Source: Candidatus Melainabacteria bacterium
GTDB lineage: Bacteria > Cyanobacteriota > Vampirovibrionia > Obscuribacterales > Obscuribacteraceae
Assembly: GCA_003242885.1 (NCBI GenBank)
Contig: QKMZ01000006.1
Coordinates: 930,001 to 994,000 of the forward strand
Direction: 5' to 3'
DNA length: 64,000 bases
In this document: positions 47,157 to 56,956 of the stretch, in pieces
How the letters are laid out: every line of letters starts with the position of its first letter
Position numbering within the stretch: the first letter of the stretch is position 1
Translations under genes and position numbers: made by a program
The notes under the pieces: model-generated
The model's database searches: none
The model's input: only the letters and a program-made list of their open reading frames with translations
What the model was told of the DNA's origin: nothing

Positions 47157-48206
47157 ATGTCAATGTGCATGCAGAGAAAGTCTCTGCTAAACCTTGGCGC
47201 GAAGTTTTTGCGCGTTTTTATCTTGAGTGCTCTGGTCGTATCCCTTATTCCTAGCCAGTCTTTGGCTGGAGTAATGAGAGACGATGAAGCCAAATTGGCG
47301 AAGCATGTGGGCTTGCCGGTTTATGAGTGGAAAAGCGATTCTGTAGAAACCCGAGGAGTGGCGATTCTCGTCCATGGACTGACCATGCACGGGGCGATCT
47401 ATGACAAACTGGCGCGACATCTAGCCGATCAGGGTCTTATCGTCTTGGCGCCTGACCTTCACGGGTACGGTCGCTGGGCTGACGCGCCCAGCGAACAACG
47501 CCACTGCAAAGAGTGCGGTGCTCAAGTTTGCTACCAAAAGAGCCGCAGGGAGCTTCTTGGTCTTGTCGACTCGGTCAAAGAGACCTACCCTTCCCTTCCT
47601 CTTTATATGATCGGTGAAAGCCTTGGTGGCGATATGGTCTTGTATTGTGCCGGACAGCGCCCAAAAGCGATTGAAGGCATTGTTTTGTCCAGTCCGGCTA
47701 TCAAGCGTCGGGTCAACATTGTTCCGCGCGTCTTCTGGGACGCTGGTCTTGTCAGCCATAACCTTTTTCGTCAGGTCAATCTGGTTCCCTACATGAAAAA
47801 GTTCGCTTCAGAAGATCCACGTATCGTTGATGAAGCCGTTCACGACCCTCTGGTAAGGAAGAGGCTGACTGCATGGGAACTTTTCAAAACGATGCGCACG
47901 ATCAAAGCTTCCTTGCGTTATGCAGACCAAGTGCCTTCCGATATGCCTGTCCTGGTGCTTCAAGGCGATAAGGACCGCATGCTCAAGAGCAATGCAGTTT
48001 GCGACCTTCTCAAGCATTTGAGTTCGACGGACCGCACGGTTAGATGGTTCAAGGATAAAGGGCATCTCCTGCTCGAAACTGCCTACCTCGAAGACGACAC
48101 ACTGGTAGCCGTTGATGGTTGGTTAAAAACGCACCTCAACAGCGGCAACATGGCCGATGCGTCCGTTACTGGCAGGGTTAAAGAGTCAGTGGTGTCCAGC
48201 AACTAG
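47157..48206 (+). CDS. Exported alpha/beta hydrolase (lysophospholipase/monoglyceride lipase type)
   Basis: 349 residues. N-terminal hydrophobic segment (VFILSALVVSLIP, ending SLAG) suggests export. Alpha/beta hydrolase signature: oxyanion HGLTMHG, nucleophile GESLGG (Ser near residue 163), Asp in LQGDKDRM and His in DKGHLLLE. A Cys-containing insertion (CKECGAQVCY) lies between the first half and the nucleophile. Closest in pattern to serine esterases acting on lipids. Substrate is inferred only. Confidence 0.85.
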   Translation: MSMCMQRKSLLNLGAKFLRVFILSALVVSLIPSQSLAGVMRDDEAKLAKHVGLPVYEWKSDSVETRGVAILVHGLTMHGAIYDKLARHLADQGLIVLAPDLHGYGRWADAPSEQRHCKECGAQVCYQKSRRELLGLVDSVKETYPSLPLYMIGESLGGDMVLYCAGQRPKAIEGIVLSSPAIKRRVNIVPRVFWDAGLVSHNLFRQVNLVPYMKKFASEDPRIVDEAVHDPLVRKRLTAWELFKTMRTIKASLRYADQVPSDMPVLVLQGDKDRMLKSNAVCDLLKHLSSTDRTVRWFKDKGHLLLETAYLEDDTLVAVDGWLKTHLNSGNMADASVTGRVKESVVSSN

Positions 48207-48235
48207 ATTCATTGATTTGCAGTTCTAGGCACCTT

Positions 48236-49378
48236 TTAGCGATAGGGTGCGAGCTTCTCTTTGAGGCGAAACTGCAAATTAGTGTTGTTGGGAGCTGTGC
48301 TTGAGTTGTATTCCCATTGATTGCTGAGTCCGGAATTGGACCCTGTATTTGGTCTTAAGAATGGGAATTTGATTGTCGGGTCGATAAACGTCGCTGAGCG
48401 TGCCACAGGCACATTCGGCTTCTCGAATACACGTGCATCGGCAAGGACTTTGCGAACGTCCTCAATCGGGGTCGAACCTGCCTTGCTGCCTCGGATGTCA
48501 GTCATCGCAATGACGCCAATTGCTTCAAAATTTTGGTTGAGTAGCGGCCCGCCTGAATTTCCCGGCTCGACTTTCAAGTCAGTTGCAATCACACTGCGAT
48601 TCGGATCTTCACCAGGTAAGAGCCCGCCCTGTATTCGCGCTTTGCCGTCTGGCGTGTAGAGCATTGTTGCCAGAGTGACTTTGCCTTTGAATCCACCAGG
48701 CAAGAAACCAGACCCATCAGCAGCTAAGAACATTTTGTTTTGTGAGAATTGAGCGGGCGACTCATATGCAGAAGGCTGTTGCCAGCGGCCGCCGACCGAA
48801 AGAAACAACTCTTTGACTCCGCGTGGATATCCGAGTGCCGAAACCCTTTCGCCTGGTTGCAAATCACTATTTTCTGCCATCTTGAGAGGCTTGAATGTCT
48901 CGCCTGGCTGGCGCTGGAGGCGCAAAACAGCAAGTTCTGTCTTGGGATCGAGGTGCTCAACTTCTGCCTTGTATTTTTTGCCGTCAGGCAGAGTAACAGT
49001 AAGGCTTTCCGGCTTTGCATCTTTGACTACGTGATAGCCTGTGACCACCCGCCCGTCCGCAGTTGCGACGAAACCGCTTCCCACGGTGGGAGCCTTCTTG
49101 TCTGAACCCGCCGGCTGGGGCTGGTTTGACATGGATTCGACATAAACGACGCTTTCTCTAGCTTGTTTGTACATTGCCACAGTACCGCTATTGATGCGGT
49201 AGGCTGTGACGTCATTGGGGTCCCAACGGTCTCCGGGCAATTGAGTGGGTATGCGCTCAAAACCGTCACGAAGCGTGCGCGGCTGCGCGTCCGATTGCAG
49301 CTTGTCATTGAGAGAAGCTTGGTCAGTTTTATTTTTCTGCCATTCGGACAGAAATCCCGGGATTTCGAATTGACCCAT
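48236..49378 (-). CDS. Trypsin-like serine protease (HtrA/Deg family core, no PDZ)
   Basis: 380 residues. Catalytic triad: His in GYHVVKD, Asp in DPKTELAVLRL, Ser in PGNSGGPL. These are the S1C (DegP-like) motifs. The usual C-terminal PDZ domain is absent and an extra segment (about residues 205-260) separates Asp and Ser regions. No signal peptide is visible, so location is uncertain; the N-terminal 70 residues are polar. Likely a proteolytic or quality-control enzyme. Confidence 0.85.
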   Translation of the reverse strand: MGQFEIPGFLSEWQKNKTDQASLNDKLQSDAQPRTLRDGFERIPTQLPGDRWDPNDVTAYRINSGTVAMYKQARESVVYVESMSNQPQPAGSDKKAPTVGSGFVATADGRVVTGYHVVKDAKPESLTVTLPDGKKYKAEVEHLDPKTELAVLRLQRQPGETFKPLKMAENSDLQPGERVSALGYPRGVKELFLSVGGRWQQPSAYESPAQFSQNKMFLAADGSGFLPGGFKGKVTLATMLYTPDGKARIQGGLLPGEDPNRSVIATDLKVEPGNSGGPLLNQNFEAIGVIAMTDIRGSKAGSTPIEDVRKVLADARVFEKPNVPVARSATFIDPTIKFPFLRPNTGSNSGLSNQWEYNSSTAPNNTNLQFRLKEKLAPYR

Positions 49379-49500
49379 GCTGTGAACAAAACCTGGTCGG
49401 GTTCGGCGGAAGACTTATTACTTTAAAGATCTAAGGCTAAGCAGTCACTGGGAAATGTACGTAGTGAGACTTTCAGTTCAGCACCGCTACTAACTTTCGC

Positions 49501-49541
49501 GAGGTCCCTGAGTCCGTTCCAAAACGGACCTCATTGTCCGT
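49501..49541 (+). promoter_or_regulatory. Overlapping hairpins upstream of xfp
   Basis: Three stems share bases: GAGGTCC/GGACCTC (49501-49507 with 49526-49532), GTCCGTT/AACGGAC (49512-49518 with 49523-49529, loop CCAA), and CGGAC/GTCCG (49525-49529 with 49536-49540). They cannot all form at once, the pattern of attenuators or switches. They lie in the 269-base gap before xfp; a possible -10 TAAAAT follows near 49595. I see no gene in this gap. Confidence 0.35.
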
Positions 49542-49647
49542 CGGTAAAACTTAGTAAAACGCCTCGAATTAATTCGCTGTTTTCCTTCCATCGATAAAAT
49601 CTGCATATTCAAAAGAGGCGTATACCTACATCGGGTGGATTGAATAG

Positions 49648-52089
49648 ATGACTGCATCTACAAAAATGGCTGACAAGACAAAGAATAATCGGATTTTCGA
49701 TAGAAAACCGTTGTCCGACGGTGAACTCCAAGATATCGATGCCTATTTCCGTGCCGCCAATTACGTGTCGGTTGGACAAATCTATCTGCTTTCCAATCCT
49801 CTGCTCAAAGAGCCTCTCAAAATTCAGCATGTGAAGCCGCGTTTGCTTGGACACTGGGGCACGACACCGGGTCTGAATTTGATCTACGTGCATCTGAACC
49901 GTTTGATTAAACAGCGCGATTTGAATGTCATTTACATCACTGGTCCCGGGCACGGAGGACCAGGCTTGGTTGCCAACACTTATCTGGAAGGTACGTACAG
50001 CGAGTTCTACCCTCGCATCGGGCAGGACGAAGAAGGCCTGCAATTACTTTTCAAACAATTCTCCTTTCCGGGTGGCATTCCCAGCCACGTTGCGCCTGAG
50101 ACACCAGGCTCGATTCACGAAGGTGGCGAACTTGGCTATGCGCTGACTCATGCTGCCGGTGCGGTTTTTGATAACCCATCTTTGACTGCTTGTTGTGTAG
50201 TCGGTGATGGTGAAGCAGAGACCGGTCCGATGGCCGGAAGCTGGCATTGGAATAAATTCGTTAATCCAAAACGAGATGGTGCTGTGCTCCCGATTTTGCA
50301 CCTCAATGGTTACAAAATCGCCAATCCGACAATTTACGGAAGAATGGCTGATGATGAGCTACAAAGCTTGTTCGAGGGGCGCGGGTATGAGCCTATTTTT
50401 GTTGAGGGCGATGAACCACTGGTGGTGCACCAGTTAATGGCTGCGGCCCTCGAGTATTGCTTCGATCGCATCGCCGCAATCCAAAAAGATGCTCGTGAAA
50501 ATGGAGTCGAAGCGCGTCCCCAGTGGCCTATGATCGTGATGAGAACGCCCAAGGGCTGGACTGGACCGAAGACTGTCGATGGTAAAAAGGTTGAAGGAAC
50601 TTACAGGTCTCACCAGGTTCCTCTTTCTGAATTGAAGTCCAAACCTGAGCATTTGAAACAATTGGAAGAGTGGTTGAAGAGTTATAAACCTCAAGAACTC
50701 TTCGAAAAAGATGGCAGTTTGAAAAAACATCTCAAAGAGCTTGCGCCCAAAGGAGCAAAGCGCATGGGAGCAAACCCGCATGCCAATGGCGGTGTGTTAT
50801 TGCGTGACTTGAAACTGCCGGAATTTGAGAAGTATGCCGTTGAAGTAAAGAAGCCAGGTACCTTTGAAGCAGAATCGATTTCTGCGATGGGCAAATACTT
50901 GCGCGACGTCATGAAGATGAATGACGATCATAGAAATTTCCGGATTTTTGGTCCTGATGAAACGGCCTCTAACCGACTGTCTGCTGTCTTTGAAGCAACC
51001 GAGAGAGTGTCGATGGAGCCGATTACAAAAGACGACGATCATCTCTCTAGAGATGGCCGCGTGATGGAAGTGCTAAGCGAACATCTTTGTCAGGGTTGGT
51101 ACGAAGGATATTTGCTAACCGGACGCCATGGATTTTTCTCTTGCTACGAAGCATTCATTCACATCATCGATTCGATGTTCAACCAGCATGCTAAATGGCT
51201 GAAGGTCACGAAAGACATAGCCTGGAGAGCGCCGATTGCTTCGTTGAACTATTTGCTTACCTCTCACGTTTGGCGTCAGGATCACAACGGATTCAGTCAC
51301 CAGGATCCCGGTTTTATCGACCATGCGGTAAACAAGAAAGCAGACATCATCCGCGTGTATCTGCCACCGGATGCAAATACGCTTCTTTATGTCACTCATA
51401 AGTGTTTGCGTGGCCGCGACAAGATAAATATCATCGTCGCAGGAAAACAACCGCAATTGCAGTGGCTGGATATGGACGCCGCTATCAAACATTGCGCCGT
51501 CGGTCTGGGAATTTGGGATTGGGCAAGCAACGATCAAGATGGTGAGCCCGATGTCGTAATGGCGTGTGCAGGCGATGTTCCGACTTTGGAGACACTGGCA
51601 GCGGTATCAATCTTGCGGCAGAATATTCCTGATTTGAAAATCCGCGTGGTTAACGTAGTCGATTTGATGACTCTGCAGCCGGAATCAGAACACCCACATG
51701 GATTGCCAGATCAGGAATTCGATTCAATCTTCACCAAAGACAAGCCGATTATATTTGCTTATCACGGCTATCCCTGGTTGATTCATCGTTTGACCTATAG
51801 AAGGACCAATCATAAAAACCTTCATGTGCGCGGCTACAAGGAAGAAGGCACGACTACTACGCCTTTCGACATGACAGTGATGAATCAGCTCGACAGATTC
51901 AATCTTGCACTGGATGTTATCGATCGCGTCTCCAAAGTGGAAGGTGTTTCCGCCCGGGCACGTCAATGGCTGCGCGGTAAGCTCATAGATCATAAGCGCT
52001 ACATTCATGAGAATGGCGAGGATATGGAGGAAGTGCGCACATGGAAGTGGCCGTTTGCGCTGCCGAAAGAGAAGAAAGGCTGGTCGTGA
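49648..52089 (+). CDS. xfp: Phosphoketolase (xylulose-5-/fructose-6-phosphate)
   Basis: 813 residues, full length for the family. The thiamine-diphosphate enzyme splits xylulose-5-P or fructose-6-P with phosphate to acetyl phosphate and a sugar phosphate. Signature region [14 protein letters not shown] with [15 protein letters not shown] is present, plus GHGGPG near the N-terminus and [18 protein letters not shown] central motifs ([13 protein letters not shown]). GGTGG lies ten bases before the ATG. The acetate kinase gene follows four bases later. Confidence 0.96.
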   Translation: MTASTKMADKTKNNRIFDRKPLSDGELQDIDAYFRAANYVSVGQIYLLSNPLLKEPLKIQHVKPRLLGHWGTTPGLNLIYVHLNRLIKQRDLNVIYITGPGHGGPGLVANTYLEGTYSEFYPRIGQDEEGLQLLFKQFSFPGGIPSHVAPETPGSIHEGGELGYALTHAAGAVFDNPSLTACCVVGDGEAETGPMAGSWHWNKFVNPKRDGAVLPILHLNGYKIANPTIYGRMADDELQSLFEGRGYEPIFVEGDEPLVVHQLMAAALEYCFDRIAAIQKDARENGVEARPQWPMIVMRTPKGWTGPKTVDGKKVEGTYRSHQVPLSELKSKPEHLKQLEEWLKSYKPQELFEKDGSLKKHLKELAPKGAKRMGANPHANGGVLLRDLKLPEFEKYAVEVKKPGTFEAESISAMGKYLRDVMKMNDDHRNFRIFGPDETASNRLSAVFEATERVSMEPITKDDDHLSRDGRVMEVLSEHLCQGWYEGYLLTGRHGFFSCYEAFIHIIDSMFNQHAKWLKVTKDIAWRAPIASLNYLLTSHVWRQDHNGFSHQDPGFIDHAVNKKADIIRVYLPPDANTLLYVTHKCLRGRDKINIIVAGKQPQLQWLDMDAAIKHCAVGLGIWDWASNDQDGEPDVVMACAGDVPTLETLAAVSILRQNIPDLKIRVVNVVDLMTLQPESEHPHGLPDQEFDSIFTKDKPIIFAYHGYPWLIHRLTYRRTNHKNLHVRGYKEEGTTTTPFDMTVMNQLDRFNLALDVIDRVSKVEGVSARARQWLRGKLIDHKRYIHENGEDMEEVRTWKWPFALPKEKKGWS

Positions 52090-52093
52090 TAAC

Positions 52094-53278
52094 GTGAATA
52101 TTCTCGTATTCAACGCCGGCTCAAGCACCTTGAAGGCCAGTCTCTTTAATGAGAATGTCTTTTTGAAGAAGGGCAGAGACGCTTCGTCTCTTTTGTTGGA
52201 AACCAACACAAAGGTGTCGGGTGGCAGCAGGGAATCTTTCAAAAGTGCAGCTGTCGGCGTTGTCGAGAAAATTCTCAAAGATGCTTCTCAGGATAAAAAA
52301 TCGATTTCGATGATCGGGCATCGGATCGTTCATGGTGGCAAGAAATTGCGCACTACCACTCTTATTGACCATAGCGTCATCGAAGAAATAGAGGCGAGAA
52401 TCGATCTTGCTCCTATCCACAATCCCAATGCTCTCGGTTGTATTGACGCTGCAACGTCTATTTTCGGAAATGAAGTACGGCAAGTAGCTGTCTTCGATAC
52501 TGCCTTTCACCGGACTATTCCAGAGATGCGCAGCCTTTATCCTGTGCCCAGCGAATGGGACGAAAAATTTGAAATCAGGCGATATGGATTCCATGGCATC
52601 AATCAAGGTTATTGCGCCAGGCGTGTTGCCGAGATTTTGCCGGACGCCTCCGACAGGATAATCATTTGCCATTTAGGTAATGGTTCTTCACTTGCAGCAG
52701 TTCTTCATGGCGTGTCGGTAAACACCTCAATGGGGTTTACTCCCTTAGAAGGCTTAATGATGGGCACCAGATGTGGTTCTATCGATCCGGGCATAATTTT
52801 GCATTTGATCAATCGTGAAAAATTCGATGGAGAAAAGCTTGAACAGATTCTCAATAAAGAATCAGGTCTTTTAGGCGTTAGTGCCAAGACCGGCGATATG
52901 AGAGAGATTTTGGAAGCAAGAAGTGCTCATGATAAAAAGGCTGTGCTGGCTTTCGATATGTTTATCGACAGACTGTCTCATCACATAGCATCATTCACGG
53001 CTTCGTTGGGCGGGCTCGATACGCTTGTTTTCACGGGAGGCATTGGCGAACATTCTTCAGAAGTTCGCCAGGCTGTTGCGGACAATCTTTCTTATCTGGG
53101 AATTAAACTGGACGCGCAAGCGAACAAAGACGCGGTCGGCGATGCCACTGCCGATGCAACCATATCGGCAAAGAACTCGAAGGTCAGCGTTCTAAAAATT
53201 CGTGCTGGCGAAGATTTCGAAATCGCCCGACAATGTTTTGAATTGGCCAGCTCGCAGGTGTTTTCGTCCTGGCCTTGA
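52094..53278 (+). CDS. ackA: Acetate kinase
   Basis: 394 residues from a GTG at 52094 (VNILVFNAGSSTLKAS). The frame extends upstream to 52007 inside xfp, but family similarity begins at the GTG. It makes ATP and acetate from acetyl phosphate. Motifs: NAGSSTLKASLF, HRIVHGG, FDTAFHRTIPE, RYGFHGINQGY, HLGNGSSLAA and TGGIGEHS. Directly after xfp, it completes the phosphoketolase route to acetate. Confidence 0.96.
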   Translation: MNILVFNAGSSTLKASLFNENVFLKKGRDASSLLLETNTKVSGGSRESFKSAAVGVVEKILKDASQDKKSISMIGHRIVHGGKKLRTTTLIDHSVIEEIEARIDLAPIHNPNALGCIDAATSIFGNEVRQVAVFDTAFHRTIPEMRSLYPVPSEWDEKFEIRRYGFHGINQGYCARRVAEILPDASDRIIICHLGNGSSLAAVLHGVSVNTSMGFTPLEGLMMGTRCGSIDPGIILHLINREKFDGEKLEQILNKESGLLGVSAKTGDMREILEARSAHDKKAVLAFDMFIDRLSHHIASFTASLGGLDTLVFTGGIGEHSSEVRQAVADNLSYLGIKLDAQANKDAVGDATADATISAKNSKVSVLKIRAGEDFEIARQCFELASSQVFSSWP

Positions 53279-53290
53279 GCGCGTAAAACT

Positions 53291-53821
53291 CTAATTACTC
53301 TTCGGTTGCATTGTTCTATAGATACGTGAGTACTGGCAATAATTTTGCCAGCCGCGTTCAATTTGACCGCGATCGTCTTCACTCAACTGGCGAACGATTT
53401 TTCCTGGCACACCCATTACTAGGCTGTAGGGTGGAATTTCCTTGCCTGGCGAAACCACTGCACCAGCGGCAACGATCGAGCCGTGACCGATCACAGCATG
53501 GTCTAAAACAACCGCGCCCATTGCGATCAAGCAATCAGCCTCGATGCGACAACCGTGCAAAATCGCTCCGTGACCAACTGTCACTCTCTCTGCAACGTAC
53601 AATCCATGCCTGCCGGTGACATGTAACATGCACCCGTCTTGGATATTGGTGTTTTCGCCGATTTCAATTGAATTGATATCGCCGCGCAAAACGCTGTTAA
53701 ACCATACGCTTGCGCCTGCAGCAATCTTCACCCGACCGATTAGAACGACGGTTGGAGCGATATATGCGTCTTCAGCGACTTGAGGTTCGTGTCCTTCGAA
53801 AGGAATTAGCATGCCATTCAT
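53291..53821 (-). CDS. Gamma-carbonic anhydrase-like left-handed beta-helix protein
   Basis: 176 residues. Hexapeptide-repeat beta-helix covers most of the length (GRVKIAAGASVWFNSVLRGD, GENTNIQDGCMLHV). Candidate metal ligands are His in MLHV and the two His of VGHGAILHGC, as in gamma-carbonic anhydrases and YrdA/PaaY-type proteins. Catalytic identity is uncertain: some family members lack activity. Converges with ackA, 12 bases apart. Confidence 0.85.
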   Translation of the reverse strand: MNGMLIPFEGHEPQVAEDAYIAPTVVLIGRVKIAAGASVWFNSVLRGDINSIEIGENTNIQDGCMLHVTGRHGLYVAERVTVGHGAILHGCRIEADCLIAMGAVVLDHAVIGHGSIVAAGAVVSPGKEIPPYSLVMGVPGKIVRQLSEDDRGQIERGWQNYCQYSRIYRTMQPKSN

Positions 53822-53987
53822 AAGGAAGAGTCTAGCGAATTAAAAGCACGTAAACGGTGACTAACACAACAAAAGAGGATTATCTGATATTGAATTGTGA
53901 ACCTAAAACAACTAAACGTCATGCAATGGCGACTTTCGGGCTGCCAAGATGTTAAAATTAACAACTGGAGTAAAGGAGACGTCACAC

Positions 53988-54260
53988 ATGCCCGTATACG
54001 ACCAGCCCATGCGGAAGCTTCTTGGAATCCTCTCGCCTACTATTTCCTGGCTTAATGAAAAAGGATCGGTAGACGTGAATTCCGTTCCAGAGAATCATTT
54101 GGAAGCTATCAAGCAATTGGAGCGTATCGGCGTTGTTCATAAGCGCAACAACCGTTGCTATGAATTGCAAAAAATTCGCTTGAAAAAGCTGATGGGCAAT
54201 CTTGGCATCGAACAGCTCGTCAATCCAGAGCCGGCAGCTGCGCCTGTGGAATTGAACTGA
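53988..54260 (+). CDS. Small protein of unknown function upstream of mutS2
   Basis: 90 residues from the ATG at 53988, chosen because AAGGAG lies nine bases upstream; the open frame begins at 53949. Middle part is helical with a winged-helix feel (ENHLEAIKQLERIGVVHKRNNRCYEL). It has a Pro/Ala-rich C-terminal tail. No family recognised. It ends 14 bases before the predicted mutS2 start, so is likely co-transcribed. Confidence 0.65.
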   Translation: MPVYDQPMRKLLGILSPTISWLNEKGSVDVNSVPENHLEAIKQLERIGVVHKRNNRCYELQKIRLKKLMGNLGIEQLVNPEPAAAPVELN

Positions 54261-54274
54261 TCCTGAACTAGACC

Positions 54275-56701
54275 ATTTTTAAAGATATTGAATTACGAGC
54301 GCTGCGTTCGCTTGAGTGGGACAAATTATTAGAGTTCCTCTCTCAAGAAGCTGAAAGCAAACGCGGAAAAGAGCTGTGCCGCCAGGTTTTGCCAGGGCGC
54401 GAACGCGCAATTGTCAATGTTTTGCTGGCAGAGTCAGATGAGGCGTTGGCGCTAATCAGTCAGCGTACGGGCATGTCGTTCGAGCGCTTGCCGGATCTCG
54501 AAGAAACATTGAACAGGCTCGAATCTCAGGCTGTCCTCTCTGAGAGTGAATTGCATGCTTGTCGATTAGCAATGTCGCTGTCCAGACAGTCTAGAAGGTC
54601 ACTTTCTCTTCTTGACAATGAGGCGTTTCCAGCTCTTCGCGCATATCTTCCGACTCTTGCCGATTTCGATCAGTTGCTAAGAGAGCTGAATGAAATGCTC
54701 GATGACGGCGGCAGAGTCAAAGACGATGCGACGCCTCATTTAAGAGGTTTGAAAAGTGAAGTTAGACGTCTTGATTCAAAAATCAAAGACGAATTGAACA
54801 AAGTCATTCATTCTCAGACTCAGTCAAAAGCTCTTCAGGAGCCAATTTATACGCAGAGAAATGGGCGCTATGTTTTGCCGGTAAGTGCTGCGCAACGGCA
54901 TGTGGTTCCGGGAATTGTGCACGACAGTTCGCAAAGCGGATTGACCGTATACGTTGAACCTATGCCGGTTGTGGAACTCGCCAACAAGCTGAGAATAAAA
55001 GAAGCGGAAATCGAACACGAGATTGCTCGCATTCTTTCAGTTTTGTCTCAACAAGTGTATGCCGGTCGTGATCAGCTTTCACAGGCGTTCACTTCTCTGG
55101 CAGAATTGGATGCGATTTTTGCCCGGGCCCGCTTTGCCACTAAATACGATGGCATTAAACCTGAGTTGAGTGATGAAAATCGTTTTGAATTCATTAGTGC
55201 GCGTCATCCACTTCTCATACTTCAGTCAGCCAAGGAGAAGGTGGTTCCTAATACCGTAAGTTTAGGCGGCAAAGACAGAACACTTGTAATTACCGGCCCT
55301 AATACAGGTGGTAAGACAGTTCTTCTTAAGACTATCGGACTTTTGTCTTTGATGGTCCGCGCCGGCTTGCTTATTCCTGCTGCCCGGGGTTCGAAAGCCG
55401 CTTTGTTTACTCAAATTTTTGCCGATATTGGCGACGAGCAATCATTGGCTCAGAGCCTTTCCACCTTCTCTTCGCACATGAAGACGATTGTGGAGGTGGT
55501 GAAAAGTTCAACGGTCGGTACTCTCGCCTTGCTCGATGAAATCGGGGTCGGTACCGATCCAAGAGAAGGAGCGGCAATTGCGCGCTCAGTACTCGAGCAT
55601 CTCAACGATTCTGGAGCGGTCACTGTCAGTACTACTCATTTCGGGCAGTTGAAGACGCTTGCCTATAACCTGCCCGGCATGGTGAACGGCAGTTTGGAGT
55701 TCGATGAAACCACATTGTCTCCAACCTATCGTTTGCGCACAGGTATTCCTGGAAGCTCGAAAGGCATTACGATTGCCCGCCGTTTGGGCCTGGATGAAAA
55801 ACTAGTGGAGCTGGCAATCTCTTACCTGGACGTGGCCGATGCAGTCATTGACGAAACGGTGGCTCGGCTTGAAGAACGCATTAAGGGGCTGGAGTCGAAA
55901 GAGTCACTGGCTCAAGAAAAGCTCACCGAAGCCGAGCGTTTGACTCAAGAATTGCAGCTCGAAATCGATCGAGAAAGGGCGCAGAGCGAGGAAACCAGGC
56001 AAAAACTTGCCACCGACTTGAAAGAAGAATTCACCGTGGCATTTGAATTAATCAAAGACACGATAAGAAACTTGCAGAAAGAGCCGAGCATTTCCGGCGC
56101 CCAGAAGGCGAAAGAAAAAATGGAGCAGCTCAAAAGGGAGCTCAACTGGCTCGACTCTCCTGCAAAAAAGGGTGAAAAGGCTCCAGTCAAACTTTCAGTA
56201 GGCGATCGAGTTTCGGTTGTGAGTTTGAACCAGAGGGGCGTCATTGAAGAGCTTCCCGAGGGTGTTGAAAACAACCCTCGCGGAATTGTTGTTGTGAGGG
56301 CGGGTGCTGTCAAACTCAAAGTACCGGCAAGTGATGTAAGGCGCATATCGGACGGTGGGCAAAAGTCTGAAAAGGGGCGAGGCGGCGGCAATGCCGGCAA
56401 AGCTCGGGGACCTGCGCCTGGTCGTGTTTATCGAAATGAGACAAATGTCTTTGTTCGCACGGAGAGAAATACTCTCGACTTGCGCGGCGAAAGAGTCGAT
56501 GCCGCGCTCATAAAACTCGAGCAATTTCTGGATGCCTGCCTGCTTTCCTCAATCAGTCCAGTGATGATTATTCATGGACACGGCACGGGCGCGGTCAAAG
56601 ATGCCGTGCGGACCTTTCTTTCGAATAGTAACTACGTCTCGAAATTCCGTCCCGGCGAGAATTATGAGGGTGCCGACGGTGTGACAGTTGCGGAATTGTA
56701 G
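54275..56701 (+). CDS. mutS2: MutS2-family ATPase/Smr endonuclease, probable non-AUG start
   Basis: About 808 residues if translation begins at ATT (54275); the frame is closed by TAG at 54269-54271. The conserved N-terminal segment (ALRSLEWDKLLEFLSQEA) lies upstream of the first TTG at 54389, so a start there would delete it. No ATG, GTG or TTG is available. CTG at 54302 is another option. Walker A ITGPNTGGKTVLLK and Walker B LALLDEIGVGTDP are intact, a coiled-coil clamp follows, and the C-terminus is a Smr domain (LDLRGERVDAAL, IIHGHGTGAVK). MutS2 acts in recombination control or rescue of colliding ribosomes. Confidence 0.9.
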   Translation: MFKDIELRALRSLEWDKLLEFLSQEAESKRGKELCRQVLPGRERAIVNVLLAESDEALALISQRTGMSFERLPDLEETLNRLESQAVLSESELHACRLAMSLSRQSRRSLSLLDNEAFPALRAYLPTLADFDQLLRELNEMLDDGGRVKDDATPHLRGLKSEVRRLDSKIKDELNKVIHSQTQSKALQEPIYTQRNGRYVLPVSAAQRHVVPGIVHDSSQSGLTVYVEPMPVVELANKLRIKEAEIEHEIARILSVLSQQVYAGRDQLSQAFTSLAELDAIFARARFATKYDGIKPELSDENRFEFISARHPLLILQSAKEKVVPNTVSLGGKDRTLVITGPNTGGKTVLLKTIGLLSLMVRAGLLIPAARGSKAALFTQIFADIGDEQSLAQSLSTFSSHMKTIVEVVKSSTVGTLALLDEIGVGTDPREGAAIARSVLEHLNDSGAVTVSTTHFGQLKTLAYNLPGMVNGSLEFDETTLSPTYRLRTGIPGSSKGITIARRLGLDEKLVELAISYLDVADAVIDETVARLEERIKGLESKESLAQEKLTEAERLTQELQLEIDRERAQSEETRQKLATDLKEEFTVAFELIKDTIRNLQKEPSISGAQKAKEKMEQLKRELNWLDSPAKKGEKAPVKLSVGDRVSVVSLNQRGVIEELPEGVENNPRGIVVVRAGAVKLKVPASDVRRISDGGQKSEKGRGGGNAGKARGPAPGRVYRNETNVFVRTERNTLDLRGERVDAALIKLEQFLDACLLSSISPVMIIHGHGTGAVKDAVRTFLSNSNYVSKFRPGENYEGADGVTVAEL

Positions 56702-56743
56702 TCCGGCAACTGCGTATTTCTCCCACCCGGGCGTAAAAATTCT

Positions 56744-56772
56744 TTGTCCAGAACTGCAGTCCACTGTATAGA
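56744..56772 (+). promoter_or_regulatory. Sigma-70-type promoter for the giant Gln-rich gene
   Basis: -35 TTGTCC (56744-56749), exactly 17 bases, -10 TATAGA (56767-56772). Five of six -10 and four of six -35 bases match consensus. Transcription would begin near 56779 and give a leader of about 180 bases. Confidence 0.6.
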
Positions 56773-56775
56773 AGC

Positions 56776-56815
56776 AAGGGACTGCTACTCAGTAGGTCGA
56801 GCCGACCTATCCCTT
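56776..56815 (+). promoter_or_regulatory. Structured 5' leader hairpin
   Basis: AAGGGA (56776-56781) pairs with TCCCTT (56810-56815), and TAGGTCG (56793-56799) with CGACCTA (56803-56809) with loop AGC; an 11-base bulge lies on the 5' side. The hairpin is at or very near the predicted transcript start. Role could be RNA stability or ligand response. The rest of the 255-base gap holds a small GTGG/CCAC stem. Confidence 0.45.
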
Positions 56816-56956
56816 AAGGAACCCGACGAGACTTTCCAGGTTAATTTTTACGCCAAGCGGTCGGGGTCTACGTGGTTTTCCCACATACAAATAAGGGAAT
56901 GATATTTAAGCTGAGTGCAGCATTGGTGCTCCTTTCAGTCGCGTGAGGTTGTCAAG

